Shown: in pieces, positions 28,971 through 38,264 of the stretch
Layout: the number at the start of each line of letters is the position of its first letter
Numbering within the stretch: position 1 is the stretch's first letter
Source of the DNA: Erwinia sp. HDF1-3R
GTDB lineage: Bacteria; Pseudomonadota; Gammaproteobacteria; Enterobacterales; Enterobacteriaceae
Direction of reading: 5' to 3'
Length of the DNA stretch: 64,000 bases
NCBI RefSeq assembly: GCF_039621855.1
Contig: NZ_CP155071.1
Coordinates: 3,782,001-3,846,000, forward strand
The notes under the pieces: generated by a model
What the model was told of the DNA's origin: nothing
What the model saw: only the letters and a program-made list of their open reading frames with translations
The model's database searches: none
Made by a program: the position numbers and the translations under genes

Positions 28971-29042
28971 GGTGTGAAGATAATGCGGACGCCGCGTCTT
29001 AACGATGACAGCTTCCGGCATTACACGACGTGGCCATGACGT

Positions 29043-29720
29043 TTAGCGACGATTACGTACCAGCTGGTAGCGACGGGTGAGATATTCCACCGGCGCGCTC
29101 CAGATGTGCACCAGACGGCAGAAGGGAAACAGCAGGAACAGCGTCATTCCCAGCACCATATGCAGCCGGAAAATCGGTGCCACGCCCTGTAAATGCTGCG
29201 ACGCGCCGCCGTGAAAGCTCACCACCGCCTGCGCCCATGCCGCCAGCTTCATCATTTCGCTACCGTCCATATGCTGGGCGGAGAAGGGAATAGTCAGCAG
29301 CCCCAGAGCCGCCTGCACCACCAGCAGCGTCAGGATCAAAATATCACCAACGCTGCTGGTAGCCCGTATGCGGGGATTAAACAGTCGGCGTTTAAGCAGC
29401 AGCGCGCCGCCTGCCAGCGTCAGCAAACCGCAGACGCCGCCGGCCACCATCGCCAGCTTTTGCTTAGCGTCTACCGGCAAAAATGCCTGGTATACCCAGT
29501 GCGGCGTAAGCAGGCCAACAAAATGCCCCAGCAGGATGCCGATAATCCCAATATGGAACAGGTTTGAGGCCAGGCGCATGCCCTTTTTATCCAGCATCTG
29601 GCTGGAGCCTGCCCGCCAGCTGTACTGCCCGTAGTCGTAGCGCAGCCAGCTGCCCAGCAGAAATACCGTTCCTGCCAGCCAGGGATAAATATCAAAGAAG
29701 AAATGCGTTAAGAATTGCAC
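29043..29720 (-). CDS. narI: Respiratory nitrate reductase gamma subunit (cytochrome b)
   Basis: NarI anchors NarGH in the inner membrane and passes quinol electrons through two b hemes. The 225-residue protein has five hydrophobic segments, with His-containing segments such as [21 protein letters not shown] and [20 protein letters not shown]. It overlaps narJ by 13 bp. Confidence 0.97.
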   Translation of the reverse strand: MQFLTHFFFDIYPWLAGTVFLLGSWLRYDYGQYSWRAGSSQMLDKKGMRLASNLFHIGIIGILLGHFVGLLTPHWVYQAFLPVDAKQKLAMVAGGVCGLLTLAGGALLLKRRLFNPRIRATSSVGDILILTLLVVQAALGLLTIPFSAQHMDGSEMMKLAAWAQAVVSFHGGASQHLQGVAPIFRLHMVLGMTLFLLFPFCRLVHIWSAPVEYLTRRYQLVRNRR

Positions 29721-30445
29721 GATGGGCCTCCCGTTGATCGCGCCGTGGCCTGCGCCACCTCCAGATACTTTGGTACCACCGCCCCAGCGAAGCGCTGCTG
29801 ATGCCTGGCCTGCTGGGCCGATGCGCAGCCCCGTTCCCCGAGGAATTTCACCTGCTCCTCCTCCCAGACGGCGTCCAGCGCGGCGGGGGTATCGTCGCGG
29901 GCCTCTTTTATCACCTCCGGCAGCAGCGAACGGGCATCAAGATCGCTCTCGGATAGCATCAGCAGGGCCTCAAACAGCCGCGCATAGCCGCTTTCGCGCT
30001 GTTGCAGTCGCGCCGCCAGCAGCGCCAGAATCGGTGCGATGTCCTGTAGCCCACTTCGCGCCCGAAGCGCATCACCATGACTCAGATACTCCAGGTAAAG
30101 CGGCAGGAAGTCCGGCAGCTCTTTAGCATCAGGCTCCAGCCCGTCCTCACGGTACTGCGCCAGCAGATCGACCATCGCCTGTCCGCGGTCACGCGATTCT
30201 CCGTGGACGTGCTCAAACAGCAGCAGAGACGTCGCGCGGCCGCGGTCAAACAGCGCGCAGTAGTCAGCCTGCACATCCAGCAGCGGGCGCGCGCAGAGGT
30301 CGTGGATAAACGCCACCAGCCCGGCAGCATCGGGAAGCGTCAGGTCGCAAGCCGTATCGAGTGCCTTAGCCAGGCTATGCTGGTGGTCAAATAGCGACTG
30401 GTCGGGATAATCCAGCAGGCGTGAGATGATGCGTAGCAGTATCAC
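29708..30445 (-). CDS. narJ: Nitrate reductase assembly chaperone NarJ
   Basis: NarJ is a cytoplasmic TorD-like chaperone for molybdenum cofactor insertion into NarG. The 245-residue protein opens [20 protein letters not shown] and has [19 protein letters not shown] and [13 protein letters not shown], all family features. It starts within the narH stop (4-bp overlap). It is slightly longer than E. coli NarJ at the C terminus. Confidence 0.96.
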   Translation of the reverse strand: MILLRIISRLLDYPDQSLFDHQHSLAKALDTACDLTLPDAAGLVAFIHDLCARPLLDVQADYCALFDRGRATSLLLFEHVHGESRDRGQAMVDLLAQYREDGLEPDAKELPDFLPLYLEYLSHGDALRARSGLQDIAPILALLAARLQQRESGYARLFEALLMLSESDLDARSLLPEVIKEARDDTPAALDAVWEEEQVKFLGERGCASAQQARHQQRFAGAVVPKYLEVAQATARSTGGPSCNS

Positions 30446-32061
30446 AGGCTATCCTCCCCGGGGGTGTGTCTGGCGGCATAGGTGGCATTCTCACTTACCG
30501 CGTTAACAGAAGTGGCGCGGGTGGCATCCCCCTGCGGCATGCTCCTGCGAGTCACGTCGATGGCGTCAATGCGGCGGGTGTTAAACAGGTTGAATTTCCC
30601 TTCGCTGCCGTGGCAGCCGTCGCCAAAGCTGAAGCCGCAGCCTTTACTTTCTGCGAACGCATCGCGCGCCAGTTCCCGGTGGCTGGAGGGCACCACAAAG
30701 CGATCTTCATAATTTGCAATCGCCAGGTAGCGATACATCTCCTCCGCCTGCGCCCGGGTGAGTCCCACCTGCTCCAGCGCGCGGGTATCCAGCGTGCCCT
30801 CTACCGTTTCTGCACGTTTATAGTGGCGCATTGCCAGCAGCCGCTTCAGCGCCAGCAGCACCGGCGCGGTATCGCCCGCCGTGAGCAGATTAGCCAGATA
30901 CTGCACGGGAATACGCAGGCTTTCGACATCCGGCAGCACGCCCGTGTGCGCCAGCTCCCCGGCATCCGCTGCCGACTGAATTGGCGACAGCGGCGGTACG
31001 TACCACACCATCGGCAGCGTGCGGTATTCAGGATGCAGCGGCAGCGCCAGCTTCCACTCCATCGCCATTTTATACACCGGCGAACGCTGGGCGGCGTCAA
31101 TCACGCTCTGCGGAATACCCTCTTCTAACGCGGCGGCGATGACCTCGGGATCGTTGGGATCGAGGAAGATATCCAGCTGGCGCTGATAGAGATCCTTGTC
31201 GTTCTCCACCGACGCCGCCTCCTCTATCCGATCGGCGTCATACAGCAGGACGCCGAGATAGCGAATACGCCCCACGCAGGTTTCGGAGCAGACCGTCGGC
31301 TGTCCCGCTTCAATACGGGGATAGCAGAAAATACACTTTTCCGACTTGCCGCTCTTCCAGTTGAAATAGATCTTTTTATAAGGGCAGCCGGTCAGGCACA
31401 TACGCCAGCCGCGGCATTTGTCCTGATCGATAAGCACGATGCCATCCTCTGCGCGCTTGTAAATCGCCCCGCTCGGGCAGGTTGCCACGCAGGCGGGATT
31501 GAGGCAGTGCTCGCACAGGCGCGGCAGATACATCATAAAGGTGTGCTCAAACTGGCCGTAAATCGCTTTCTCCATGTTGTCGAAGTTTTTATCGGCCGAG
31601 CGTTTGGAAAACTCACCCCCGAGGATCTCCTCCCAGTTCGGCCCGTTTTCAATTTTTTTCATTCGCTGCCCGGTGATCAGCGAACGCGGGCGCGCAATCG
31701 GCTGGTGTTTGCCCGCCGGGGCGTTATGCAGCGTCTGGTAGTCGTAGTCAAAGGGTTCGTAATAATCATCCAGTCCGGGCAGATCGGGGTTAGCAAAGAT
31801 TTTTGCCAGCACCCCGACACGGCTGCCCATACGCGGCTCAAGCCTGCCGCCGATCTTGCGGATCCAGCCACCCTTCCACTTCTGCTGATCTTCCCAGGCG
31901 TGGGGATAACCCAGGCCCGGCTTGCTCTCAACGTTGTTGAACCAGGCGTATTCCATCCCTTCCCGGCTGGTCCAGACGTTTTTGCAGGTGACCGAGCAGG
32001 TGTGACAGCCGATACATTTGTCCAGATTCAGCACCATGCCGACCTGTGAGCGAATTTTCAT
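30442..32061 (-). CDS. narH: Respiratory nitrate reductase beta subunit (Fe-S)
   Basis: NarH carries the electron relay from NarI to NarG. The 539-residue protein has four Cys clusters: CIGCHTCSVTCK, CEHCLNPACVATCP, CRGWRMCLTGCPYKK (Trp in place of one Cys, as for the 3Fe-4S cluster) and CIFCYPRIEAGQPTVCSETC. The start MKIRSQVGM at 32061 overlaps narG by 4 bp; the longer frame to 32091 is not supported by E. coli NarH. Confidence 0.98.
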   Translation of the reverse strand: MKIRSQVGMVLNLDKCIGCHTCSVTCKNVWTSREGMEYAWFNNVESKPGLGYPHAWEDQQKWKGGWIRKIGGRLEPRMGSRVGVLAKIFANPDLPGLDDYYEPFDYDYQTLHNAPAGKHQPIARPRSLITGQRMKKIENGPNWEEILGGEFSKRSADKNFDNMEKAIYGQFEHTFMMYLPRLCEHCLNPACVATCPSGAIYKRAEDGIVLIDQDKCRGWRMCLTGCPYKKIYFNWKSGKSEKCIFCYPRIEAGQPTVCSETCVGRIRYLGVLLYDADRIEEAASVENDKDLYQRQLDIFLDPNDPEVIAAALEEGIPQSVIDAAQRSPVYKMAMEWKLALPLHPEYRTLPMVWYVPPLSPIQSAADAGELAHTGVLPDVESLRIPVQYLANLLTAGDTAPVLLALKRLLAMRHYKRAETVEGTLDTRALEQVGLTRAQAEEMYRYLAIANYEDRFVVPSSHRELARDAFAESKGCGFSFGDGCHGSEGKFNLFNTRRIDAIDVTRRSMPQGDATRATSVNAVSENATYAARHTPGEDSL

Positions 32062-35000
32062 GCTTTTTTCTCCTGCTGGCTGCCCTGACATTGATCGTTG
32101 CCCTCACCGTCCAGCCAGTTCACGTTGTTCATTTTTCTGACCACCACAAACTCATCGCGGTTGGATCCCACGGTGCCGTAATAGTTGAACCCGTAGGACT
32201 GCTGGGCGTAACCGCCGATCATATGGGTCGGTTTCGGACAGGCGCGGGTCACCGAATTGTGGATGCCGCCGCGCTGGTGGGTTATCTCGGATCCGGGAAT
32301 ATTTACGATGCGTTCCTGCGCGTGGTACATCATGGTCATTCCGGCCGGTATACGCTGACTGACCACGGCCCGGGCGGTCAGCGCGCCGTTCGCGTTAAAG
32401 GCTTCGATCCAGTCGTTGTCGACAATACCCAATGCCTGCGCATCCTCTTCGCTGATCCAGACAATCGGCCCGCCGCGCGACAGGGTCAGCATCAGCAGGT
32501 TATCGCTGTAGGTAGAGTGGATCCCCCACTTCTGATGCGGCGTCAGGAAGTTAAGCGCCCGCTCAGGATTGCCGTTTGGCTTCTTATTCAGCAGCGGCGC
32601 GGCCGCTCGGGTATCAATGGGCGGGCGATAGACCAGCAGGCTTTCGCCGAAGGCGCGCATCCACTCGTGATCCTGATACAGCTGCTGGCGACCGCTCAGG
32701 GTGCGCCAGGGGATCAGCTCGTGCACGTTGGTATAACAGGCGCTGTAGGAGACGTGCTCATCCTCCAGTCCTGACCAGGTCGGACTGGAGATAATCTTGC
32801 GCGGCTGAGCCTGAAGATCGCGAAAGCGGATCTTCTCATCCTCTTTATTGAGCGCCAGATGCGTATGATCGCGTCCGGTGATGTTGCTGAGCGCCTGCCA
32901 GGCTTTCACCGCCACCTGGCCGTTAGTTTCCGGCGCCAGAGAGAGGATCACTTCAGCGGCATCAATCGCAGTGTCGATATTCGGCCTGCCCGCCGCCGGG
33001 CCATCGGCTTTGACGTGGTTGAGCTGTTTAAGGAAGTCGACCTCCGTCTGCGTATTCCAGCTGATGCCCTTTCCACCGTTACCCAGCTTGTCCAGCAGCG
33101 GACCGAGCGCGGTAAAGCGTGCGTACGTCGCCGGATAGTCGCGCTCGACCGCAATAATATGCGGGGCGGTCTTTCCGGGGATCAGATCACATTCGCCCTT
33201 TTTCCACTCTTTAACGCCCAGCGGCTGCGCCAGCTCCGCCGCTGAATCGTGCTGGACCGGCAGCGTAACAATATCGGTCTCCTGCCCCAGGTGGCCGACG
33301 CAGATTTCCGAGAACGCCTTAGCGATACCTTTATAGATCTCCCAGTCGCTTTTCGATTCCCACGCCGGGTCAACGGCCGCCGAAAGTGGATGAATAAACG
33401 GATGCATATCCGAGGTGTTCATATCGTCTTTTTCATACCAGGTGGCGGTGGGCAATACGATATCGGAGTAGAGGCAGGTGCTGGACATGCGGAAATCCAG
33501 CGTCACCACCAGATCCAGCTTGCCTTCACCGCCGGTATCCTGCCACTCGACCTCTTCCGGCTTCACCCCACCCTGCTTACCCAGATCCTTACCCTGAATG
33601 CCATGTTCGGTGCCCAGCAGGTATTTCAGCATGTATTCATGCCCCTTGCCGGATGAGCCAAGCAGGTTGGAACGCCAGACAAACAGGTTGCGCGGGAAGT
33701 TCTGCGGATTATCCGGCTGCTCGGCGGCGAAGCGCAGGCTGCCCTGCTTCAGGCTCTCAACGGTGTAGTCCACCGCCGTCTGTCCTGCCGCCTTTGCTCT
33801 GGCGGCAATATGCAGCGGGTTAACGTTAAGCTGCGGTGCGGATGGTAGCCAGCCCATGCGCTCTGAACGGACGTTGAAGTCAATCAGGCTACCGCTGTAG
33901 CGGGATTTATCCGCCAGCGGCGACAGGAGTTCGTCGGGAGAAAGCGTCTCATAGCGCCACTGGCTGGCGTGGTTATAAAAGAACGAGGTGCTGTTCATAT
34001 GGCGCGGTGGGCGCTGCCAGTCCAGCGCAAAGGCCAGCGGCGTCCAGCCGGTTTGCGGCCGCAGCTTTTCCTGACCGACATAGTGCGCCCAGCCGCCGCC
34101 GCTCTGGCCCACGCAGCCGCAGAAAATCAGCATATTGATCAGCCCACGGTAGTTCATGTCCATGTGATACCAGTGGTTCATTCCGGCCCCGACGATTACC
34201 ATTGAGCGGCCACGGGTTTTTTCGGCATTGTCGGCAAATTCGCGAGCGATGCGAATAATATTCTGCCGCGACACGCCGGTCACCTGCTCGGCCCAGGCCG
34301 GGGTGTAGGCCTTAAGGTCATCGTAGTCGCGGGCGCAGTTATCATCGTCCAGACCGCGATCCAGACCGTAGTTCGCCAGGGTCAGATCGTAAACGCTGGC
34401 TACCCGCGCGTCACTGCCGTCCGCCAGCCGTATACGCCTGACCGGCAGCCTGTGCAGCTGGATGGTTTCCAGCGCCACGCTGTTGAAGTTTTCGCTGACG
34501 ATGCCGCCGAAATAGGGGAAACCGACCTCCACCACCTCATCATGGCTGCCCAGCAGGCTGAGCTGGAGTTCCACCTCCTGCTGGCAGGTCCCTTCTCGCG
34601 GCTCCAGGTTCCATTTACCCTTTTCACCCCAGCGGAAACCAATCGAACCCTGAGGCACCACCAGCTCACCATCCTGCTGATTGATAGCAATGGTTTTCCA
34701 CTCGGGATTATTCTGCTGGCCCAGACCATCCACCAGGTCGCTGGCGCGCAGCTGGCGCCCCGCCGCATAGTGCCCACCCTCGCGCGGCTCCAGCAGAACC
34801 AGCATCGGCATATCGGTATAGCGGCGGACGTAGTCGCGGAAATAGCTTACCTCACGGTCAAGGTGGAACTCTTTCAGCATGACATGGCCCATCGCCAGCG
34901 CCATCGCGCTGTCCGTGCCCTGCTTCGGATTGAGCCACTGATCGCACAGCTTGGCGACTTCGGCATAGTCCGGCGTCACCGCCACCGTTTTCGTGCCTTT

Positions 35001-35816
35001 GTAGCGCACTTCCGTGAAAAAGTGCGCATCGGGCGTACGGGTTTGCGGCACGTTAGAGCCCCAGGCAATGATATAGGATGCGTTGTACCAGTCGGCCGAC
35101 TCCGGCACATCGGTCTGTTCGCCCCAGGTCATCGGCGAGGCGGGCGGCAGGTCGCAATACCAGTCGTAGAAGCTTAAGCAGACGCCGCCAATCAGCGAGA
35201 GGTAGCGCGAACCGGCCGCATAGGAAACCATCGACATCGCCGGGATGGGTGAAAAACCCATAATGCGATCCGGCCCGAAAGTTTTTGCCGTATAGACGTT
35301 TGACGCCGCGATCAGCTCATTCACCTCCTGCCAGCCTGAACGCACAAAGCCGCCGCGCCCGCGCGCGGCTTTATAGCTTCGGGCTTTCTCAGGGTCGCTG
35401 ACAATGCTGCCCCAGGCCAGTACCGGATCGCTGTGCCGGGCTTTTGCTTCACGCCATAGCGCAATCAGCGCTTTGCGCATCAGCGGATACTTCAGGCGAT
35501 TGGCGCTGTAAAGATACCAGGAGTAGCTGGCGCCGCGCGGGCAGCCGCGCGGCTCATGGTTAGGTAAGTCTGGCCGGGTGCGCGGGTAGTCAGTCTGCTG
35601 CGTTTCCCAGGTCACCAGACCATTTTTGACAAAAATTTTCCAGCTGCACGATCCGGTGCAGTTGACCCCGTGAGTGGAGCGAACCACCTTGTCATGCTGC
35701 CAGCGGCTGCGGTAACCCGCTTCCCAGTCGCGATTGGCATCGAGTGTCTGGCCATGGTTACCAGAAAACGGTTCCGCCCGTCTAAAGTAGCGGAATCTGT
35801 CCAGAAATTTGCTCAT
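32058..35816 (-). CDS. narG: Respiratory nitrate reductase alpha subunit (molybdenum)
   Basis: NarG reduces nitrate to nitrite at a Mo-bis-MGD centre on the cytoplasmic face. The 1252-residue protein (E. coli 1247) has the FS0 cluster region THGVNCTGSCSWKIFVKNGL with its His and Cys ligands, and the Mo-ligating region YNASYIIAWGSNVPQTRTPD. The start MSKFLDRFRYFRR follows GGAG at 35816. Only 88 bp separate it from narK, less than in E. coli, so narKGHJI may be one transcript. Confidence 0.98.
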   Translation of the reverse strand: MSKFLDRFRYFRRAEPFSGNHGQTLDANRDWEAGYRSRWQHDKVVRSTHGVNCTGSCSWKIFVKNGLVTWETQQTDYPRTRPDLPNHEPRGCPRGASYSWYLYSANRLKYPLMRKALIALWREAKARHSDPVLAWGSIVSDPEKARSYKAARGRGGFVRSGWQEVNELIAASNVYTAKTFGPDRIMGFSPIPAMSMVSYAAGSRYLSLIGGVCLSFYDWYCDLPPASPMTWGEQTDVPESADWYNASYIIAWGSNVPQTRTPDAHFFTEVRYKGTKTVAVTPDYAEVAKLCDQWLNPKQGTDSAMALAMGHVMLKEFHLDREVSYFRDYVRRYTDMPMLVLLEPREGGHYAAGRQLRASDLVDGLGQQNNPEWKTIAINQQDGELVVPQGSIGFRWGEKGKWNLEPREGTCQQEVELQLSLLGSHDEVVEVGFPYFGGIVSENFNSVALETIQLHRLPVRRIRLADGSDARVASVYDLTLANYGLDRGLDDDNCARDYDDLKAYTPAWAEQVTGVSRQNIIRIAREFADNAEKTRGRSMVIVGAGMNHWYHMDMNYRGLINMLIFCGCVGQSGGGWAHYVGQEKLRPQTGWTPLAFALDWQRPPRHMNSTSFFYNHASQWRYETLSPDELLSPLADKSRYSGSLIDFNVRSERMGWLPSAPQLNVNPLHIAARAKAAGQTAVDYTVESLKQGSLRFAAEQPDNPQNFPRNLFVWRSNLLGSSGKGHEYMLKYLLGTEHGIQGKDLGKQGGVKPEEVEWQDTGGEGKLDLVVTLDFRMSSTCLYSDIVLPTATWYEKDDMNTSDMHPFIHPLSAAVDPAWESKSDWEIYKGIAKAFSEICVGHLGQETDIVTLPVQHDSAAELAQPLGVKEWKKGECDLIPGKTAPHIIAVERDYPATYARFTALGPLLDKLGNGGKGISWNTQTEVDFLKQLNHVKADGPAAGRPNIDTAIDAAEVILSLAPETNGQVAVKAWQALSNITGRDHTHLALNKEDEKIRFRDLQAQPRKIISSPTWSGLEDEHVSYSACYTNVHELIPWRTLSGRQQLYQDHEWMRAFGESLLVYRPPIDTRAAAPLLNKKPNGNPERALNFLTPHQKWGIHSTYSDNLLMLTLSRGGPIVWISEEDAQALGIVDNDWIEAFNANGALTARAVVSQRIPAGMTMMYHAQERIVNIPGSEITHQRGGIHNSVTRACPKPTHMIGGYAQQSYGFNYYGTVGSNRDEFVVVRKMNNVNWLDGEGNDQCQGSQQEKKA

Positions 35817-35904
35817 CCGGTATTCTCCTGAAGGCCTGGTGTTATCACAGGCTTCACAAAACGACATTGCGTAAACAGCGCATACGCGCGGTAAGGTGAC
35901 TCAG

Positions 35905-37290
35905 TCAGTCTGCTTTTTTACGGCCATACACCCACCAGGTGATCGCCACGCAGATCAGATAAAACGCCAGAAAAAGCTGCATGGCCCCGGCGGGCGTGCC
36001 GGTCATGCTTAGCGAGAGGCCAAAGGTCTGGGGAATAAAAAAACCGCCCAGCGCGCCAATCGCCGAAATAAAACCGAGCGCTGCGGAGGTCTCCGTCACC
36101 GCCTCCCGCTGGGCTTTTTCGTCGCTGCCGCCGTCGCTTTTGATCCTCTCGTACGTCTGCCGACGAAAGATCGCCGCAATCATCTGGAACGTGGATCCGC
36201 TGCCCAGCCCGGCATTGATAAACAACACCATAAAGACGCCGTAGAAAGCGATGAAGGAGCCTTGTCCTTCCCCCGGCAGCGTCAGGAACAGCAGTGCGGT
36301 AAACAGGGCCATAACCATAAAGTTAAGTAGCGTGACGCGCACGCCGCCAAAGCGGTCGGAGAGCATGCCGCCCACTGAACGCGCCAGCGCGCCGAGGAAG
36401 GGACCGAAGAAGGCGTAGCGCAGGATCACCACCTCGGGAAACTGCGTTTGAGACAGCATCGCAAAGCCCGCGGAAAAGCCGATAAAAGAGCCGAAAGTGG
36501 CGAGATAAAGCACCGCCATAATCCACAGATGCGGCCGCCGCAGCACCGTTAACTGCTCGCGCAGCGAGGATTTTGCCGCGGCAAGATCGTTCATGCCAAA
36601 CCAGGCGGCCAGCGTGGCTACGGCCAGCAACGGCACCCAAATCCACGCGGCGTTTTCCAGCCAAAGCGATTCACCGTCAACCTGTACGCCATCGCTCATC
36701 AGGCCAAAGATCGCGACGGATATCGCCAGCGGCGCAAAGAACTGCATCACGCTGACGCCAAGGTTGCCCAGTCCACCGTTAATACCCAGGGCGCTCCCCT
36801 GTTTTGCCTTAGGGAAGAAAAAGCTAATATTCCCCATGCTGGATGCAAAGTTCGCCCCGGCAAAACCGCACAGCAGCGCAATCAGCACGAAAGTTGCAAA
36901 CGAGGTGCGGGGATCCTGTACGGCAAAGCCCAGCCACAGGCAGGGAACCAACAAAATCGCGGTGCTGAAAGCGGTCCATCGCCGTCCGCCGACCAGCGGG
37001 ATGACAAATGAGTACGGCACGCGAAGCAGCGCGCCGGAGACGGCGGGCAGCGCGGTCAGTAAAAAAAGCTGTTCAGTAGAAAAGTGAAATCCGACCTTGT
37101 TCAGGTTGACCGCCACGGCGCTGAACAGCATCCAGACGCAGAATGAGAGCATCAGGCAGAAGACGGAGATCCACAGATTACGGCGGGCGATATGCCTGCC
37201 GTACTGCTGCCAGAAGGCAGGATCCTCCGGCTGCCACTGCTGCAGCACCGCACCACGCGGCGGCGGAATAAGGGAGTGTTCTTGTGACAT
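35905..37290 (-). CDS. narK: Nitrate/nitrite transporter NarK
   Basis: The 461-residue MFS protein with 12 hydrophobic segments belongs to the nitrate/nitrite porter family. Family signatures are GANFASSMGNISFFFPKAKQG and GINGGLGNLGVSVMQFFAPL, the glycine-rich nitrate signatures. It takes up nitrate and exports nitrite. It heads the nar operon under the FNR site at 37351 and NarL heptamers. Confidence 0.96.
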   Translation of the reverse strand: MSQEHSLIPPPRGAVLQQWQPEDPAFWQQYGRHIARRNLWISVFCLMLSFCVWMLFSAVAVNLNKVGFHFSTEQLFLLTALPAVSGALLRVPYSFVIPLVGGRRWTAFSTAILLVPCLWLGFAVQDPRTSFATFVLIALLCGFAGANFASSMGNISFFFPKAKQGSALGINGGLGNLGVSVMQFFAPLAISVAIFGLMSDGVQVDGESLWLENAAWIWVPLLAVATLAAWFGMNDLAAAKSSLREQLTVLRRPHLWIMAVLYLATFGSFIGFSAGFAMLSQTQFPEVVILRYAFFGPFLGALARSVGGMLSDRFGGVRVTLLNFMVMALFTALLFLTLPGEGQGSFIAFYGVFMVLFINAGLGSGSTFQMIAAIFRRQTYERIKSDGGSDEKAQREAVTETSAALGFISAIGALGGFFIPQTFGLSLSMTGTPAGAMQLFLAFYLICVAITWWVYGRKKAD

Positions 37291-37350
37291 CAGTTTCTCG
37301 CTGGCAGATAAAATTGACCCACATCCTGCTGATCCCCCCCTCTTATCAGG

Positions 37351-37364
37351 TTGATGTAAATCAA
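37351..37364. promoter_or_regulatory. FNR site upstream of narK
   Basis: TTGATGTAAATCAA is a perfect match to the FNR consensus TTGAT-N4-ATCAA, 61 bp upstream of the narK ATG. NarL-type heptamers TACCCCT (37411-37417, - strand) and TACCTCT (37513-37519, + strand) lie nearby in the narK/narL gap. Confidence 0.92.
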
Positions 37365-37617
37365 CGGCCCGGCAGGTAAATTTTTCTCATCAGGGTCTGC
37401 TAACCTCTTAAGGGGTATTGTTGATGTCGACATAACCACAGAATATTAATGGGAATAATCTCTTTTTTTTCGTAATGCCTCCCGACACCTCCCCACGATG
37501 GAAATTAATGCTTACCTCTTTGGTGGTATAGGGATAACAATAGCGATGGGTAAAATAGCGTCGACGACCGATTTTAGTGGCCGGAACGCCCGGCCACGCG
37601 CTTATGGGATATATGCT

Positions 37618-38262
37618 GTGAAAGAAAAAGCCGCCACTCTGCTACTGATTGACGATCATCCCATGCTACGCAATGGCGTAAAGCAGCTGATTGGGCTGGA
37701 CGATCGCCTGCTGGTAGTCGCTGAAGCCAGTAACGGGGAACAGGGCGTGGCCCTGGCCGGGCTACACGACCCCGATCTGATCCTGCTCGATCTGAATATG
37801 CCCGGCATGAACGGGCTGAGTACGCTGGTGCAGCTGCGCACGCTGGAACTTACCGGCCGGATTGTGGTGTTTACCGTGTCCGATCACGAAGATGACGTGG
37901 TCAACGCTATCCGCGGCGGTGCCGATGGCTACCTGCTGAAGGATATGGAGCCAGAGGAGCTGCTAAAGTCGCTGCATCAGGCCGCTGCCGGGCAGATGGT
38001 ATTAAGTGACGCGCTCACCAACGTGCTGGTGACCAGTCTGCGGGAAAACCGCCCGGAGGCGCGCGATATCAGCCAGCTTACCCGCCGCGAACGCGACATT
38101 CTGCGGCTGATTGCCCAGGGAATGACCAACAAGGCGATCGCCCGACGGCTCTGCATAACGGAAAGCACGGTGAAAGTTCACGTTAAACATCTGCTGAAAA
38201 AAATGCGCTTAAAATCGCGTGTGGAAGCCGCCGTCTGGGCTTTGCAAAGTGGGCATCAATAA
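37618..38262 (+). CDS. narL: Nitrate/nitrite response regulator NarL
   Basis: NarL is a FixJ/LuxR-type response regulator activating nitrate respiration genes. The receiver has DDHPMLR and the phospho-acceptor D58 ([14 protein letters not shown]); the HTH domain has [20 protein letters not shown] and [15 protein letters not shown]. Homology to E. coli NarL supports GTG at 37618 (214 aa), though the frame is open to ATG 37498. narX is missing beside it. The stop is 2 bp before dcuS, so it looks co-transcribed with dcuSR. Confidence 0.93.
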   Translation: MKEKAATLLLIDDHPMLRNGVKQLIGLDDRLLVVAEASNGEQGVALAGLHDPDLILLDLNMPGMNGLSTLVQLRTLELTGRIVVFTVSDHEDDVVNAIRGGADGYLLKDMEPEELLKSLHQAAAGQMVLSDALTNVLVTSLRENRPEARDISQLTRRERDILRLIAQGMTNKAIARRLCITESTVKVHVKHLLKKMRLKSRVEAAVWALQSGHQ

Positions 38263-38264
38263 GC

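Noticed and set aside
34452-35177. 241-codon frame antisense to narG, and similar long frames opposite narH, ffh and fumarase
   Set aside because: All lie wholly within highly conserved genes on the other strand and have no recognisable domains.
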